A DNA stretch of 64,000 nt from Brevibacterium ravenspurgense (GCF_001584615.1 NZ_LQQC01000005.1:1-64000), one strand, 5' to 3'; numbered from the stretch's first letter, positions 35,302 through 45,120 are shown. The notes: generated by a model not told the origin, from the sequence alone. Made by a program: numbers and translations.

Positions 35302-36720
35302 CTAACTGAGTTTTGCAAGAATTCGTTTGGGGCGCTGCATAACAAGCGGCAGAACTCCCACGGACACCCCGATGAGCACAATGACGGCTCCCAGCACCAA
35401 CGCCAGGACAACATCACCGGCACCCGTGCTCGGCTGAAGCGACGACAGCGCCTCCCCACCCACCTGGGCGAAGACCGCCTGTCCCAACCGGGAGGAAAGA
35501 ACCGTTCCGACTACCGCAGCAATCACCGCCGCGACACCGGCGAAAATGCCCGCTTCAATCGCGAACTGCGACAGCACATTGCCTTTGCTTTTGCCCAGGG
35601 ACAAAAGGATGCCAATTTCGTGAATCCGTCCGCGCGCCCAAAATGTGCTCACCAGTGTGAGCACGCACGCGCCGGCCACACACAGGCCCAGCAGCAGGAT
35701 TCCCAGCAGTCGGTCCACCCCGGAAATCGCCTGGAGAACAGGGGCGAACTGTGCCGAGTTGTCCTCCAGTGTCAGCTCCGGTGCGATGCCTTTGGCAGCT
35801 TCGAGCGCTTCCGGCAGCTGCTGCGCGTTCTGCGTGAAATAGCGGCCCGTGGTCAGGGGCGCGCCGAGCCTCTGCGCGGATGCTAGATCCACAAAAACGT
35901 GGTTCTCAGATGCCCCGGACGGCAGTCCCGTGGGGTTGTCGGTTTTGCCGTCGAGAATGCCGGCAATCGTGACCGTGATCTTCTCACCATCGCGAGTAAG
36001 CGCGAGCTTGTCACCCACCCCAAGCTTGTTGTGATCGGCGAACTCGCGGTGAATGATCGCCTTCCCCGCGCCGGCCTTCCCAGCGCCAACCCGCGAGCCA
36101 CCATCAGTGCCAGCCTGCGAACCACTGTCCGCGCCACCATCCGCACCCACGTGCTCCCCTTCGACAAGCCGGTACAGCTTGCCCTGGAATGCCGGGTTGA
36201 GCGAGGAATCACTGGTGCCGGTGACACTGACATCGCCTGCGAACTGCGGGTCCAGCTGAACTCCACTGGCGCCCAACACCGGCTGCGCTCCTTCGGGCCG
36301 GGCCAAGACGGCCGCTTCAAGACTGTGCCGCGCCACCTGGGGCAGGCCTGCCAAACGCTCAGCCACCTGCCGATCGATTCCAACGGAATCCCCCGAGGTG
36401 CCGCCCGGCTGGACAGCCGGGCTCCCGCCCGCCCCAGGTGTCTCACCTGAACCGGGTGCCACCTGACCACCCTCCCGAGGTGCCGGGTCACCTGCCGAAC
36501 CGGACTCCACCTCGTCAGCGGTCTCACCTGCCGACCCACTCGCCGTGAATCCGGCACCGACGTTGGTGTTGATGGCGTTTTTGACCTCAGCCATGGTGGA
36601 GCGCACACCGGATTGGGCGACGAGTGCTGTGAAGACCACGGTCATGATGAGGGTCATGAGCAGGGTGCGGCCGGGTTTGCGGGTGACGCAGCGGATTGCG
36701 CGTGACCAGGGGCTGGTCAT
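35302..36720 (-). CDS. FtsX-like ABC permease with low-complexity insert
   Basis: 472 residues: span 1 (about 20-40), a large extracellular MacB-like domain (about 45-310) and three C-terminal spans (about 335-455), as in MacB/FtsX. The extracellular domain carries two Gly/Ser/Pro-rich inserts, about 58-115 (ETADEVESGSAGDPAP, GGSPAVQPGGTSG) and about 197-228, which its partner permease lacks. DNA in the first insert repeats the words CGAGGTGCC and CACCTCG. Its start overlaps the upstream permease stop by four bases. Confidence 0.9.
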   Translation of the reverse strand: MTSPWSRAIRCVTRKPGRTLLMTLIMTVVFTALVAQSGVRSTMAEVKNAINTNVGAGFTASGSAGETADEVESGSAGDPAPREGGQVAPGSGETPGAGGSPAVQPGGTSGDSVGIDRQVAERLAGLPQVARHSLEAAVLARPEGAQPVLGASGVQLDPQFAGDVSVTGTSDSSLNPAFQGKLYRLVEGEHVGADGGADSGSQAGTDGGSRVGAGKAGAGKAIIHREFADHNKLGVGDKLALTRDGEKITVTIAGILDGKTDNPTGLPSGASENHVFVDLASAQRLGAPLTTGRYFTQNAQQLPEALEAAKGIAPELTLEDNSAQFAPVLQAISGVDRLLGILLLGLCVAGACVLTLVSTFWARGRIHEIGILLSLGKSKGNVLSQFAIEAGIFAGVAAVIAAVVGTVLSSRLGQAVFAQVGGEALSSLQPSTGAGDVVLALVLGAVIVLIGVSVGVLPLVMQRPKRILAKLS

Positions 36721-38084
36721 GTGGCGTCCACCAGGATTGCGCGGGGGCTCTTGCGCATCATCGGCACCGTGGTGATGGCAACGACAATGGCGATGACGGC
36801 AACACAGATAATCGCAGCCTGAATGACCGAGCCTGACGTCAGGCCCACTGTCAGGTTGTCCAGTGTTTGGGCGGATGCGGAAGATTCCATGTCGGCACCG
36901 AACTGGCCAGCTTGGGCCATGTCCTGTGCGGCGGATTTGTTGACGCTGGCCAGGGTGGTCTCACCCATCCACTGGGCGAATCGGCCGGCGGCGAAGTAGG
37001 CGGCGACGAATGCCGGTACCGCGATCAGGATCATCTCGGTGAAGTACTGGGCTGCGATGCTGGTTTTGGTGGTACCGATGGACAGCAGCGTGCCGGTTTC
37101 TCTGTTGCGTTCGCGCAACCACAGGAACAGGACCAGGGCGACGACCGCGGCGGCGAAAATGGTGGCGGCAACGGTGGTGTTGCGCATGATGCTCTTGATG
37201 CCCTCAACAGCGCCGGTGATGCCCGAAAGGTACTGGGCGGATGGCGAGATCTGGTAATTCTGCCAGTCGATGCCCTGGCCTTTCGCGGCTTCTGTCACCT
37301 GGTCGAGGTCGGCATCTTTGCTGATGAAGAAGTTCGCGTCCTGGTAGATCTCGTTATCTGGCGTGAACTTGTACAGCGCGCGTGTGGTCTCTAGGTCAGT
37401 GAACACGGTGTTGGCGAAAAGCTCATTGCGCGTGGCTGCCGGGCGGGGGTTGTCGCCGGATACGAGGCCCACGATTTCGGTTGTGACCTCTTCTGTGGAC
37501 TGGCGTTCGTTGTCGACGTCGTACTTGTTGCCCTTCAGCGTGAGTTTGCTGCCCACGGTGAGGTTGTTGGCTTTTGCGAGGTCTTCGTGGATGACGGCTT
37601 TGTTCTTGTCATCGGACTTCAGGTGGCGGCCTTCGGTGAGTTTCAGTGTGCCGCTGCGGAAGTTGTTGTCGATTTCGCTGTTGTTGACACCCCACACGTT
37701 GACGGCGTTGCCGAACTGTTCTTCACGTTGTTTGTCGTAGTCGTCGTGGTCGAGTTTCTGCACTTTCGCACCCACGAGGTCAGCGGTGACGTTCTGGCGG
37801 GCCACGTGCGATTCGACACCCTCCAGCCCCGCGAGTTTGTCGATGTCAGCGGGTTTGACGGTGCCGGCACCTCGTGGTGTTCCGAGGTTGTGCTGGGGGT
37901 TGTTCTCCAGGACGAACCCGCGGCCAGTCTTTGCTTCGATTTCGCCTGACACGTGGTCAGCTGAGCGGCTGACGGCACTGGCGGCCATGACCACGGTGGC
38001 CATGATGGCCAGAACAGCAAAGATGATGAGTGTTTTTACTGGCTTGCGAACACAGTAGCGCCAGGCTCTGCCTACGAACGTCAA
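36717..38084 (-). CDS. FtsX-like ABC permease
   Basis: First gene of the three-gene exporter operon; 455 residues with the same four-span MacB-like plan (span 1 about 17-38, extracellular domain about 40-290, spans about 307-330, 350-372 and 415-440). No low-complexity inserts. With the second permease and the ATPase it should form a heterodimeric complex that moves a substrate from the outer membrane face or signals across it. Substrate unknown. No sensor-kinase pair is adjacent, which would have hinted at peptide-antibiotic resistance. Confidence 0.9.
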   Translation of the reverse strand: MTFVGRAWRYCVRKPVKTLIIFAVLAIMATVVMAASAVSRSADHVSGEIEAKTGRGFVLENNPQHNLGTPRGAGTVKPADIDKLAGLEGVESHVARQNVTADLVGAKVQKLDHDDYDKQREEQFGNAVNVWGVNNSEIDNNFRSGTLKLTEGRHLKSDDKNKAVIHEDLAKANNLTVGSKLTLKGNKYDVDNERQSTEEVTTEIVGLVSGDNPRPAATRNELFANTVFTDLETTRALYKFTPDNEIYQDANFFISKDADLDQVTEAAKGQGIDWQNYQISPSAQYLSGITGAVEGIKSIMRNTTVAATIFAAAVVALVLFLWLRERNRETGTLLSIGTTKTSIAAQYFTEMILIAVPAFVAAYFAAGRFAQWMGETTLASVNKSAAQDMAQAGQFGADMESSASAQTLDNLTVGLTSGSVIQAAIICVAVIAIVVAITTVPMMRKSPRAILVDAT

Positions 38085-38448
38085 AACTTCCCTTCCACGG
38101 TGACAGCGGCAGCACCCACGCGCGGGTTGTGGTGCGCTACCGAAAAGATCCTGGAAGAACGTACTACCGGAATCTGGGCTGATTCTGAATGCCCCCTGCG
38201 TCCAAACTGTGGGATGACGAGGTGGAGGTGCGGTATGGGGGTGTGTGCGGCTTTGCGTGGGGGTTAATTGTCAGCCGATAGTTCCGTATCGTTCTACGAG
38301 GTCGATGATTTTCTTCAGGACGCGGACCTTGACCTCGCCACGTGTTTCCCCATCGGAGGTGCGGCATGTTTACTAAACACGCTAATTCCACTATCTGCAA
38401 AAGCAGACTCGGGAACACGTCAAACACCCCTGCAGGTGAGCCGGACGA
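38085..38448. other. Intergenic stretch without a gene
   Basis: 364 bases between the ABC operon and hsdR. It holds one copy of GACGAGGTGGAGGT (38217-38230), the word also found after the interleaved palindromes, and a purine-rich run. I see no open frame, hairpin or RNA gene that I can support. The promoter of the ABC operon should be at its left end. Confidence 0.5.
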
Positions 38449-41439
38449 TCAGTCCTTGCGCTTGAGACGTTCATAGATCAGGGGCAAGAGCACGCGATCG
38501 ACATCGGCCTTGAACTGTGGATCCGATAGGTACTTGATAGCGAATTCTTGGTTTTGGTTCATCCGGTCGAGCACGATGTCTTGGATGCGTTCGGCGTAGA
38601 CGATGGAGAACATGTCGAGCGAGTTGTGGGCACGTGACCTGACTTCGGCATCTTCGACCATGTCTTCGGTGAGCTGCTCGATGACTTTATCCACATGGGT
38701 GAACTCGGTGCCCCAACGGTCGTTGAGCTTGGAGATGATGTTGGACAGACTGTCCTTTTCGTCCACGCTCGCGCCGCCGATGTCGGGGTTGTTCGACAGC
38801 TGGCCTTGCTCATCGGACAGGTCTATTGAGCCTTCGTAGACTTGCTGGAGCCGGTAGTACTGTAGAGCGACCTCGTCTTCCAGATGTGGGGCGGGGTCGC
38901 CCTCAATATAGAGCTTGCGCACCAGCAACTTAGCGTATGCGGCGAAGCGGTGGAGTGATTCGTCGTCGAAGCGGATGATGTGCGTCAGGAAGTCGTAGTT
39001 GCGGTTGAACTTGTTCATCTTGGCCCGCACTTCAAGCTTGTCCTCGTCCTTGAGTTCATCAAACCGTGCGGCGGCAGGGTCGAGGTACGCGTTGAGTCGG
39101 CTGAAGTCGAGGTTCGTTTGCTTCTTCGATTCGGTGAAGAATACCTTGGCAAAGCCCTCGATCTCCTGGTCCGTCCACAAATGATATGAGGCGAGGGAGT
39201 GGTAGAGGTCGTAAACGATGTTCGGGTCGGTTTCCTCGGTGATGCCGGTGGAAATGTAGTAGTCCTGGAACGACTTCTGGATCTCCTCAGCGGTATTGAC
39301 GAAGTCGAGCACGAATGTGTCGGTCTTGCCCGGATGCATTCGATTGATCCGCGACAAGGTTTGCACCGCTTTGACCCCGTGGAGCTTCTTGTCCACATAC
39401 ATGGTGTGCAGTAGCGGCTGGTCGAAGCCCGTCTGGTACTTCTCGGCCACGAGCAGCAGCTGGTATTCGCCAGTGGCGAACTTCTCCGGCAACTCCGCTT
39501 CGGGGATCTGGTTGAGCTGTTCCTCGGTGTATTCCGCGCCCTGGTCTTCGACCGCTCCTGAGAATGCCACGAGCACGCCAAGGTCTGCATAACCCTTCTG
39601 TGCGATGTAGTCACGGAAGGCGAAGTAGTAGCGCACGGCATGCAGGCGTGAACCGGTCACCAACATGGCTTTGGCGTCGCCGCCAATCTTGTGAGCGACG
39701 TTGGCGCGGAAGTGTTCAATGATGATCTCGGCCTTCTGCCGCAGATTGTATGGATGCAGACTCAGGTATTTGCCGAGCGCCTTATTGGCTTGCTTGGTGG
39801 AGTACTCAGGATCGTCCGCCGTAGTTTTCCCGACCTGATAGTAGGTCTGGTACGTGGTGTAGTTCTTAAGCACGTCAAGGATGAAGCCCTCTTCGATCGC
39901 CTGACGCATTGAATACACGTGGAACGGAACTGGGGTGGCATCCGGTACCGGGGTACCGAAGATCTCTAGCGTCTTCTGTTTCGGCGTCGCAGTGAACGCG
40001 AAGAACGAAAGGTTCTGCTGACGCCCCTGCGTGCGCAGCTCCTCGGCGATCTGCTCATCAATCTCTAGCTGTTCCGCTTCGACCAGGGCTTCGGCAGCCG
40101 CGTAGCGTTCAAGCAGGCCGTCCTCAGACTCCTTGCCAGCAGTGGCGGTGTCTGCGAGCACTTGCTTGAGCTTCTCCGACGCCTCGCCTGTCTGTGACGA
40201 GTGTGCCTCATCAACGATGACCGCGAAGCGCTTACCAGTCGTCGCCACATTGCTCACGTCAACAAACGGGAACTTCTGCAACGTGGAAATGATGATCTTC
40301 GCACCATCGGCCAGCGCCTCTGTCAGTTGGTGGGCGTTCTTATCGACCCTCACCACCACGCCGGCTGTGTGGTCCATCGCGTAAATCGTGTCCTGCAGCT
40401 GCTTGTCCAGCACGCGCCGATCGGTGATCACGATGATCGAATCAAACACTGCACGCTGCTGATCATCATGCAGGTTTGACAGATGGTGGGCCAGCCAGGC
40501 GATCGTGTTCGACTTACCTGAGCCAGCAGAGTGCTGCACCAAATAGTTTTTCCCCGCACCATGATTCTTCGCGTCGGCGATGAGTGCACGCACGGCGTCA
40601 AGCTGGTGGTAGCGCGGGAAGATCAATTTGTCTTTGCGTCGGTCGTTCTCGTGTGGGATGAACTGAACGAAACGATGCAGAATATCGAGCAGTGAATCCT
40701 TCGCCAGCACCTCTTCCCACAGATAGGACGTCTTGTACTTACCTGACACGGGCGGGTTACCAGCACCATTACCGAAGCCACGGTTAAACGGAAGAAACAC
40801 CGTGTCCATACCTGCGAGCTTGGTCGTCATCCAGGCCTCGTCAGTATCGACCGCAAAGTGCACCACTGCACGGCGGTTCAACCCAAACAGCACCTCACTG
40901 GCCGGGCGGGACCGTTTGTACTGATCAACCGCGTCACGGTAGGTCTGTCCGGTGAGTTGGTTTTTCAACTCTAGGGTCACCACCGGGATACCGTTCACAA
41001 ACAACACGGTGTCGACAGAGTTGTTGTTTTTTGTCGAGTAGTGCAGCTGGCGCATTATCGTCATACGGTTCGCCCAATACTTCTCCGCCAACAGCTCGTT
41101 CAAGTCCGAGCCCGGAGCGAAGAACACCACCTTGAAGCGTGCTCCCAGATCCTCGACACCGCGACGCAGAACCTCGACAACTCCGCGCCGGTCAAGTTCA
41201 CGGGCCACCCGCTTACAGAACTTCTCACCAGCTTTTGCCCCGTGGATGCTCTCTAAACGTTCCCACTGTTGCGGCTGCGTGTCCCGCACGAAGTCGAGCA
41301 AATCCTGCGGATATAAACCCAAGACCCGGTCATAGCCGTCAGGGCTTCGCGACTCGTACAAGTCAAGCTCCGAGGAGCCAACATGAGTCAGCGCGTACTC
41401 GATCTCGTCTTCAAACCTGCGTTCAGAAGTATCCATCAC
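38449..41439 (-). CDS. hsdR: Type I restriction endonuclease subunit R
   Basis: Motor and nuclease subunit of the restriction complex; translocates DNA and cuts unmodified DNA. 996 residues. N-terminal PD-(D/E)xK nuclease with Asp143 and Glu157-Leu-Lys159; superfamily 2 helicase motor with Walker A AGSGKS (305-310), DEAH (410-413) and FTATP (482-486); helical C-terminal domain. Intact. The ATG overlaps the hsdS stop by four bases. Last gene of the operon. Confidence 0.96.
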   Translation of the reverse strand: MMDTSERRFEDEIEYALTHVGSSELDLYESRSPDGYDRVLGLYPQDLLDFVRDTQPQQWERLESIHGAKAGEKFCKRVARELDRRGVVEVLRRGVEDLGARFKVVFFAPGSDLNELLAEKYWANRMTIMRQLHYSTKNNNSVDTVLFVNGIPVVTLELKNQLTGQTYRDAVDQYKRSRPASEVLFGLNRRAVVHFAVDTDEAWMTTKLAGMDTVFLPFNRGFGNGAGNPPVSGKYKTSYLWEEVLAKDSLLDILHRFVQFIPHENDRRKDKLIFPRYHQLDAVRALIADAKNHGAGKNYLVQHSAGSGKSNTIAWLAHHLSNLHDDQQRAVFDSIIVITDRRVLDKQLQDTIYAMDHTAGVVVRVDKNAHQLTEALADGAKIIISTLQKFPFVDVSNVATTGKRFAVIVDEAHSSQTGEASEKLKQVLADTATAGKESEDGLLERYAAAEALVEAEQLEIDEQIAEELRTQGRQQNLSFFAFTATPKQKTLEIFGTPVPDATPVPFHVYSMRQAIEEGFILDVLKNYTTYQTYYQVGKTTADDPEYSTKQANKALGKYLSLHPYNLRQKAEIIIEHFRANVAHKIGGDAKAMLVTGSRLHAVRYYFAFRDYIAQKGYADLGVLVAFSGAVEDQGAEYTEEQLNQIPEAELPEKFATGEYQLLLVAEKYQTGFDQPLLHTMYVDKKLHGVKAVQTLSRINRMHPGKTDTFVLDFVNTAEEIQKSFQDYYISTGITEETDPNIVYDLYHSLASYHLWTDQEIEGFAKVFFTESKKQTNLDFSRLNAYLDPAAARFDELKDEDKLEVRAKMNKFNRNYDFLTHIIRFDDESLHRFAAYAKLLVRKLYIEGDPAPHLEDEVALQYYRLQQVYEGSIDLSDEQGQLSNNPDIGGASVDEKDSLSNIISKLNDRWGTEFTHVDKVIEQLTEDMVEDAEVRSRAHNSLDMFSIVYAERIQDIVLDRMNQNQEFAIKYLSDPQFKADVDRVLLPLIYERLKRKD

Positions 41440-42701
41440 GCTTCCCCTCCCACACGGGCCTTGCCCGTCACCGCATCATTAATAACCTGCTTGCGATACT
41501 TACCCAGCAGTTCGATCTGCCTGTTTATATTCGAAATAGTTGAGTCAATCTCATTAGTCCTTGCATGAAGAAATTCTACAATTTCTTGTTGCTCAGAAAA
41601 TGGTGGAAAGGCAAGCATTCGCTTAAGCACGGCATTAGATGAAACACGGAGACGAATTTCAAGAATTCCGTTTGCATACTTGCGAAGCTCCTTCTGAAAG
41701 CGCCGAGTCTGAAATACATAGTTCAAAAATTCAAGGGAAGTTCCCACTTTGTTCCTGAAAACATAGTAGACAGGACTGACGAGGCCAAAATACCTAGAAA
41801 TCCCGACAGAACCAATGATGACATTCATGCTGTTCATTACGATTGTGCCTGGAGGCGCCACTTTATATGACTCAAGCTCTGCCTTTGCCTTATTTCCCGC
41901 TGCGCCACGCTCCTCATAGGGCACCACCCCTCTGTCTTTCACCAGAGAAAGAACTTGCGTAGAAATAATTGGGGTGTTACTCATGTCTACCTGTTCCATG
42001 TGCCATTGAAGCCGCTCTACTGCCCAATGCTCGGGAACCTCACCAATCCACTCAATTCCGCTGTCCTTGATTGGTGCATCCGGATCTAGGCCGCGAGTCA
42101 CGGTGCGAGCGATCAGCTCACGGCGGTACCGCTCCAAGAGTTCAACCTCACGCGATAACTTCTCGATGAGAGCGTCAATCTCAGAGGTCTTCGATTCTAT
42201 GAATTTGGCTATGATGCGCTGTTCTTCAATTGCCGGGTGCGGCAACGGAAAGTTCAGAAACGTTTGCGCAGGAAGCCTCCAACGTCCCATGTTGGAGACA
42301 CCCTGGCCATACTTGTAATACACGCGACGTGTGTAAAGGCTCTGGAATACATACGAATAGAACGGACTGTGAACGCAACTAGGTTCAATTGGGGCAAAGA
42401 CACGATAATCAGGGCTGGTAAGCCCGTCGTATTGTGATTGATCTACCCAACCAGTCAGAAGGTCCATTGAGTTCATGGCAAAGTCGCCAACGAATACCTC
42501 TTGGTAGCCGTCATAGGTCCCGGCCATCTGGCCTTCGTTTACACATATATTCTTCGGTCGGATTCCCTGCTGAGTGATGGATAGAATAGTCTGCCCTTTA
42601 TGGGGAACCTGTCGTTTCAAAATCCTGAACAATTGTTTGGTTTTGACCGCATCCCATTCTGCGGGCAGATCGCCGATCCATTCGTCGAGTTGGCCTTGCA
42701 T
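41436..42701 (-). CDS. hsdS: Type I restriction-modification specificity subunit S
   Basis: Sets the DNA sequence recognised by the HsdMSR complex. 421 residues, starting at the ATG whose first base is the last base of the hsdM stop (TGATG). Two variable target-recognition domains (about 20-160 and 225-365) are each followed by a conserved helical spacer (EEQRIIAKFIESKTSEID and SEQQEIVEFLHARTNEID). The recognition domains are clearly more AT-rich than the rest of the operon, as expected for swapped domains. The recognised site cannot be read from sequence. Confidence 0.94.
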   Translation of the reverse strand: MQGQLDEWIGDLPAEWDAVKTKQLFRILKRQVPHKGQTILSITQQGIRPKNICVNEGQMAGTYDGYQEVFVGDFAMNSMDLLTGWVDQSQYDGLTSPDYRVFAPIEPSCVHSPFYSYVFQSLYTRRVYYKYGQGVSNMGRWRLPAQTFLNFPLPHPAIEEQRIIAKFIESKTSEIDALIEKLSREVELLERYRRELIARTVTRGLDPDAPIKDSGIEWIGEVPEHWAVERLQWHMEQVDMSNTPIISTQVLSLVKDRGVVPYEERGAAGNKAKAELESYKVAPPGTIVMNSMNVIIGSVGISRYFGLVSPVYYVFRNKVGTSLEFLNYVFQTRRFQKELRKYANGILEIRLRVSSNAVLKRMLAFPPFSEQQEIVEFLHARTNEIDSTISNINRQIELLGKYRKQVINDAVTGKARVGGEA

Positions 42702-44752
42702 CACTTCACCTGCTCGCTGAACAGTTTTGCGATGTCCGCTTGGATGCTGGCGGAGAGGGCTTGGATCTCGGCGAGGGTTTCGACGGGGTCTCCGAGCTCT
42801 TCGTACTTGTAGAAGTAACGGGTAAAGGGGATTTCGTAACCGATCTTGGTTTTGTCGTGGTCTATCCATGCGTCGGGAGCATAGGGAATCACTTCGCGCT
42901 GGAAGTAGGCCTCGATATCCTCTCGGAACGGGATCTGCTCAGTATCGCGTAGGTCTGTGTCTGGTTCGGGGTTACCTTTCGCATCCACACAGATGTCCGC
43001 GTCAGGATTCCCCGAGCCAAGTTCGGCGACGATCTTGCGTAGTGCTGCGATGCCGATCTTCTCGTCACGGTCCTTGATACCTTCTCGGAGGAGGTCGGTG
43101 AACTCGTCTCGGTTGAGGTACACGTGCTCGGCGTCGAACGCCTCGAGGGTGGCGATGACCGCGTCCTGCACCCGCTTACCCGCCTCAACTTCTTCGCTAC
43201 GTGCAGGTTCGGTTCGCTTCCTCGACGTGGCAAGACCCGCGAATGGCTTGGACTGGCGGAGAGCTTCGATCGCGTCTGAGGTGGCTTGGAAGCTCAACCG
43301 TAGCGGGCGCTCAACGACCACTTCGTGGTAAGCAAAGTCCTCGGTGTCGAAGATCTTCGACTCTTCGGTTTCCTGGAACGCTCCGTAGATGCGGGTGATG
43401 CCAGCAATGTTGTCTTCGGTAAGTTCTTTGCGCTTTTCACCCAAGGGTTTACGCATTCGCTGGAAATACGCGGTGGCGTCGATCAGTTGCACTTTGTTTT
43501 TACGGCGGTGCTCTTTCTTGTTCGACAGCACCCAGATGTAGGTGAGAATGCCGGTGTTGTAAAACATCTGATCCGGTAGGGCGATGATCGCTTCTAGCCA
43601 GTCATTTTCAAGAATCCAACGGCGGATCTCTGATTCACCCTGGCCGGCTCCACCTGTGAAGAGGGGTGAGCCGTTGAACACGATCCCGATTCGCGTGCCA
43701 GGGGCATTAACGAGATCCTTGGGATTGTAGGGCTTCATCTTCGAGATCATGTGTTGCAAGAAGAGGAACGATCCATCCGACACACGCGGCGTTCCCGCTC
43801 CGAAGCGCCCCTGGTGGCCCTTGCGTTCAGCCTCGTCAAGAATCGGGTCGGCGTACTTTTTCCAGTTCACGCCGAAGGGTGGGTTGCACAGCATGTAGTC
43901 AAACCGCATCCCTGCCGTCTTGTCGTTCGTCAGCGAGTTACCTAAGTAGATGCGTTCTTGGCGTTCGCCCTTGATCATGATGTCCGACTTCGCCACCGCA
44001 TACGTCTGCGGATTGAGCTCTTGCCCGTAAACCTCGAGGCGGGCAGTGTCATTCAGATCCTCAACATGCTGCGCAGCGATCGAGAGCATTCCACCGGTGC
44101 CGACCCCGGGGTCATACAGCGACGCCATAGCACCGTCTGCACAAAGCCGGTTGATATCTTCCTCGGGGTTAAACAAGAGGTTGACCATCAGGCTAATGAC
44201 CTCACGCGGGGTGAAGTGTTCACCAGCAGTCTCATTTGACAGTTCAGAGAATCGGCGGATGAGCTCTTCAAAGATGTAACCCATCTGGTCGTTACTGACC
44301 ACGTCAGGGTGGAGGTTGACCTTCGCGGAGGTGAACTCGCTGAGAACGTGATACAGCAGATTGGCCTTGTCGAGGCGTTCAATCACGTTGTAGAAGTTGT
44401 AGGCCTCCATTACTTCACGCGCAGCAGGCGCAAACGCCTGCACGTAGTAGGTCAGGTTCTGCTCAAGGTTGTCCGCGTCATTGAGAAGCGTTTTGAGGGT
44501 GAAGTTCGAGGTGTTCCAAAACGGGTAACCGGTCGCCTTGGCGTACTGCAGTTCCTTGACCTGCTTCGGCACCGAGGCGGCCTTGATGCTCAGGACTGCC
44601 TGCTTGGTGTCAACCAAGACCGAATCGAGGCGGGTGAGCACGGTGAAGGGCAAGACCACGTCGCCGTATTCGTGTTCCTTGTAATCACCGCGCAAGATCT
44701 CCGCGATACTCCAGATCAGGGACACATGGTTCGTTTGTTTCTCAGTGCTCAC
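42701..44752 (-). CDS. hsdM: Type I restriction-modification methyltransferase subunit M
   Basis: N6-adenine methyltransferase. 683 residues from a GTG at 44752 (AAGGA at good distance); an ATG at 44770 is an alternative and would overlap the upstream gene more. SAM-binding motif DPGVGTGGM (about 214-222) and catalytic NPPFG (about 290-294) are intact. The N-terminal helical domain (HVSLIWSIAEILRGDYKEHEYGDVVLPFTVLTRLD) and a C-terminal extension (about 480-683) are present; the protein is longer than short HsdM forms. Start overlaps the phd-like gene. Confidence 0.94.
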   Translation of the reverse strand: MSTEKQTNHVSLIWSIAEILRGDYKEHEYGDVVLPFTVLTRLDSVLVDTKQAVLSIKAASVPKQVKELQYAKATGYPFWNTSNFTLKTLLNDADNLEQNLTYYVQAFAPAAREVMEAYNFYNVIERLDKANLLYHVLSEFTSAKVNLHPDVVSNDQMGYIFEELIRRFSELSNETAGEHFTPREVISLMVNLLFNPEEDINRLCADGAMASLYDPGVGTGGMLSIAAQHVEDLNDTARLEVYGQELNPQTYAVAKSDIMIKGERQERIYLGNSLTNDKTAGMRFDYMLCNPPFGVNWKKYADPILDEAERKGHQGRFGAGTPRVSDGSFLFLQHMISKMKPYNPKDLVNAPGTRIGIVFNGSPLFTGGAGQGESEIRRWILENDWLEAIIALPDQMFYNTGILTYIWVLSNKKEHRRKNKVQLIDATAYFQRMRKPLGEKRKELTEDNIAGITRIYGAFQETEESKIFDTEDFAYHEVVVERPLRLSFQATSDAIEALRQSKPFAGLATSRKRTEPARSEEVEAGKRVQDAVIATLEAFDAEHVYLNRDEFTDLLREGIKDRDEKIGIAALRKIVAELGSGNPDADICVDAKGNPEPDTDLRDTEQIPFREDIEAYFQREVIPYAPDAWIDHDKTKIGYEIPFTRYFYKYEELGDPVETLAEIQALSASIQADIAKLFSEQVK

Positions 44753-44921
44753 TTGGGTCAATTCCTTCATCCATCAGCCGTTCGTAGCGCTTATTGGAGG
44801 TCAGCACAGCGATCGGTTTGCCATAACGCAGTACGTAGGCAGGTTCATCCTCCTCAGCAACCTCTTTGATCAGGCGAGATGCTTGACCTCTTGAGAGATC
44901 GCCGATGTTGATTTGACGCAT
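44742..44921 (-). CDS. Phd/YefM-like antitoxin-type protein, first gene of the hsd operon
   Basis: 59 residues from the ATG at 44921 (AAGG upstream; longer frames start at 44957). It has the N-terminal fold of the Phd/YefM family: MRQINIGDLSRGQASRLIKEV as DNA-binding part, then AYVLRYGKPIAVLTS. Normally such a protein is followed by its toxin; here it overlaps hsdM instead and no toxin gene is seen. It may repress the restriction operon or be a leftover. Upstream lies the decayed IS110 element, which could have removed a promoter or partner. Confidence 0.8.
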   Translation of the reverse strand: MRQINIGDLSRGQASRLIKEVAEEDEPAYVLRYGKPIAVLTSNKRYERLMDEGIDPSEH

Positions 44922-44949
44922 TGGAACCTTGCGTCGTTTCATCACCATG

Positions 44950-45120
44950 GCCTCCATGCCGCTCGAACAAGTCCATTCCAGCTTTCCATGAACCAGCCCT
45001 CAATGGGGGCCACAACACAGTTATGTCTCACGTGACTTGACCCGGTCAAAGTTCATGAAGAACAGCATCCAAGCATGCCTGAGGGCGTGCACTGACGGGC
45101 CGGAGTCGAAGTGCCCGTTA
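44950..45120. repeat. Left-end noncoding segment of an IS110 element (copy 1)
   Basis: About 165 bases (from around 44955 to 45120) match 56285-56445 at roughly 85 percent, including AATGGGGGCCA, AACACAGTTATGTCTCACG and TTCATGAAGAACA. Here it lies before an IS110 transposase gene, so it is that element's 5' noncoding end. In IS110 elements this segment can encode the bridge RNA that picks target and donor sites. Confidence 0.65.

Noticed and set aside
41436..42869. Longer HsdS start at 42869
   Set aside because: The extra 56 residues are Arg/Pro-rich and lie in the coding end of hsdM in another frame; the TGATG junction is the normal coupled start.
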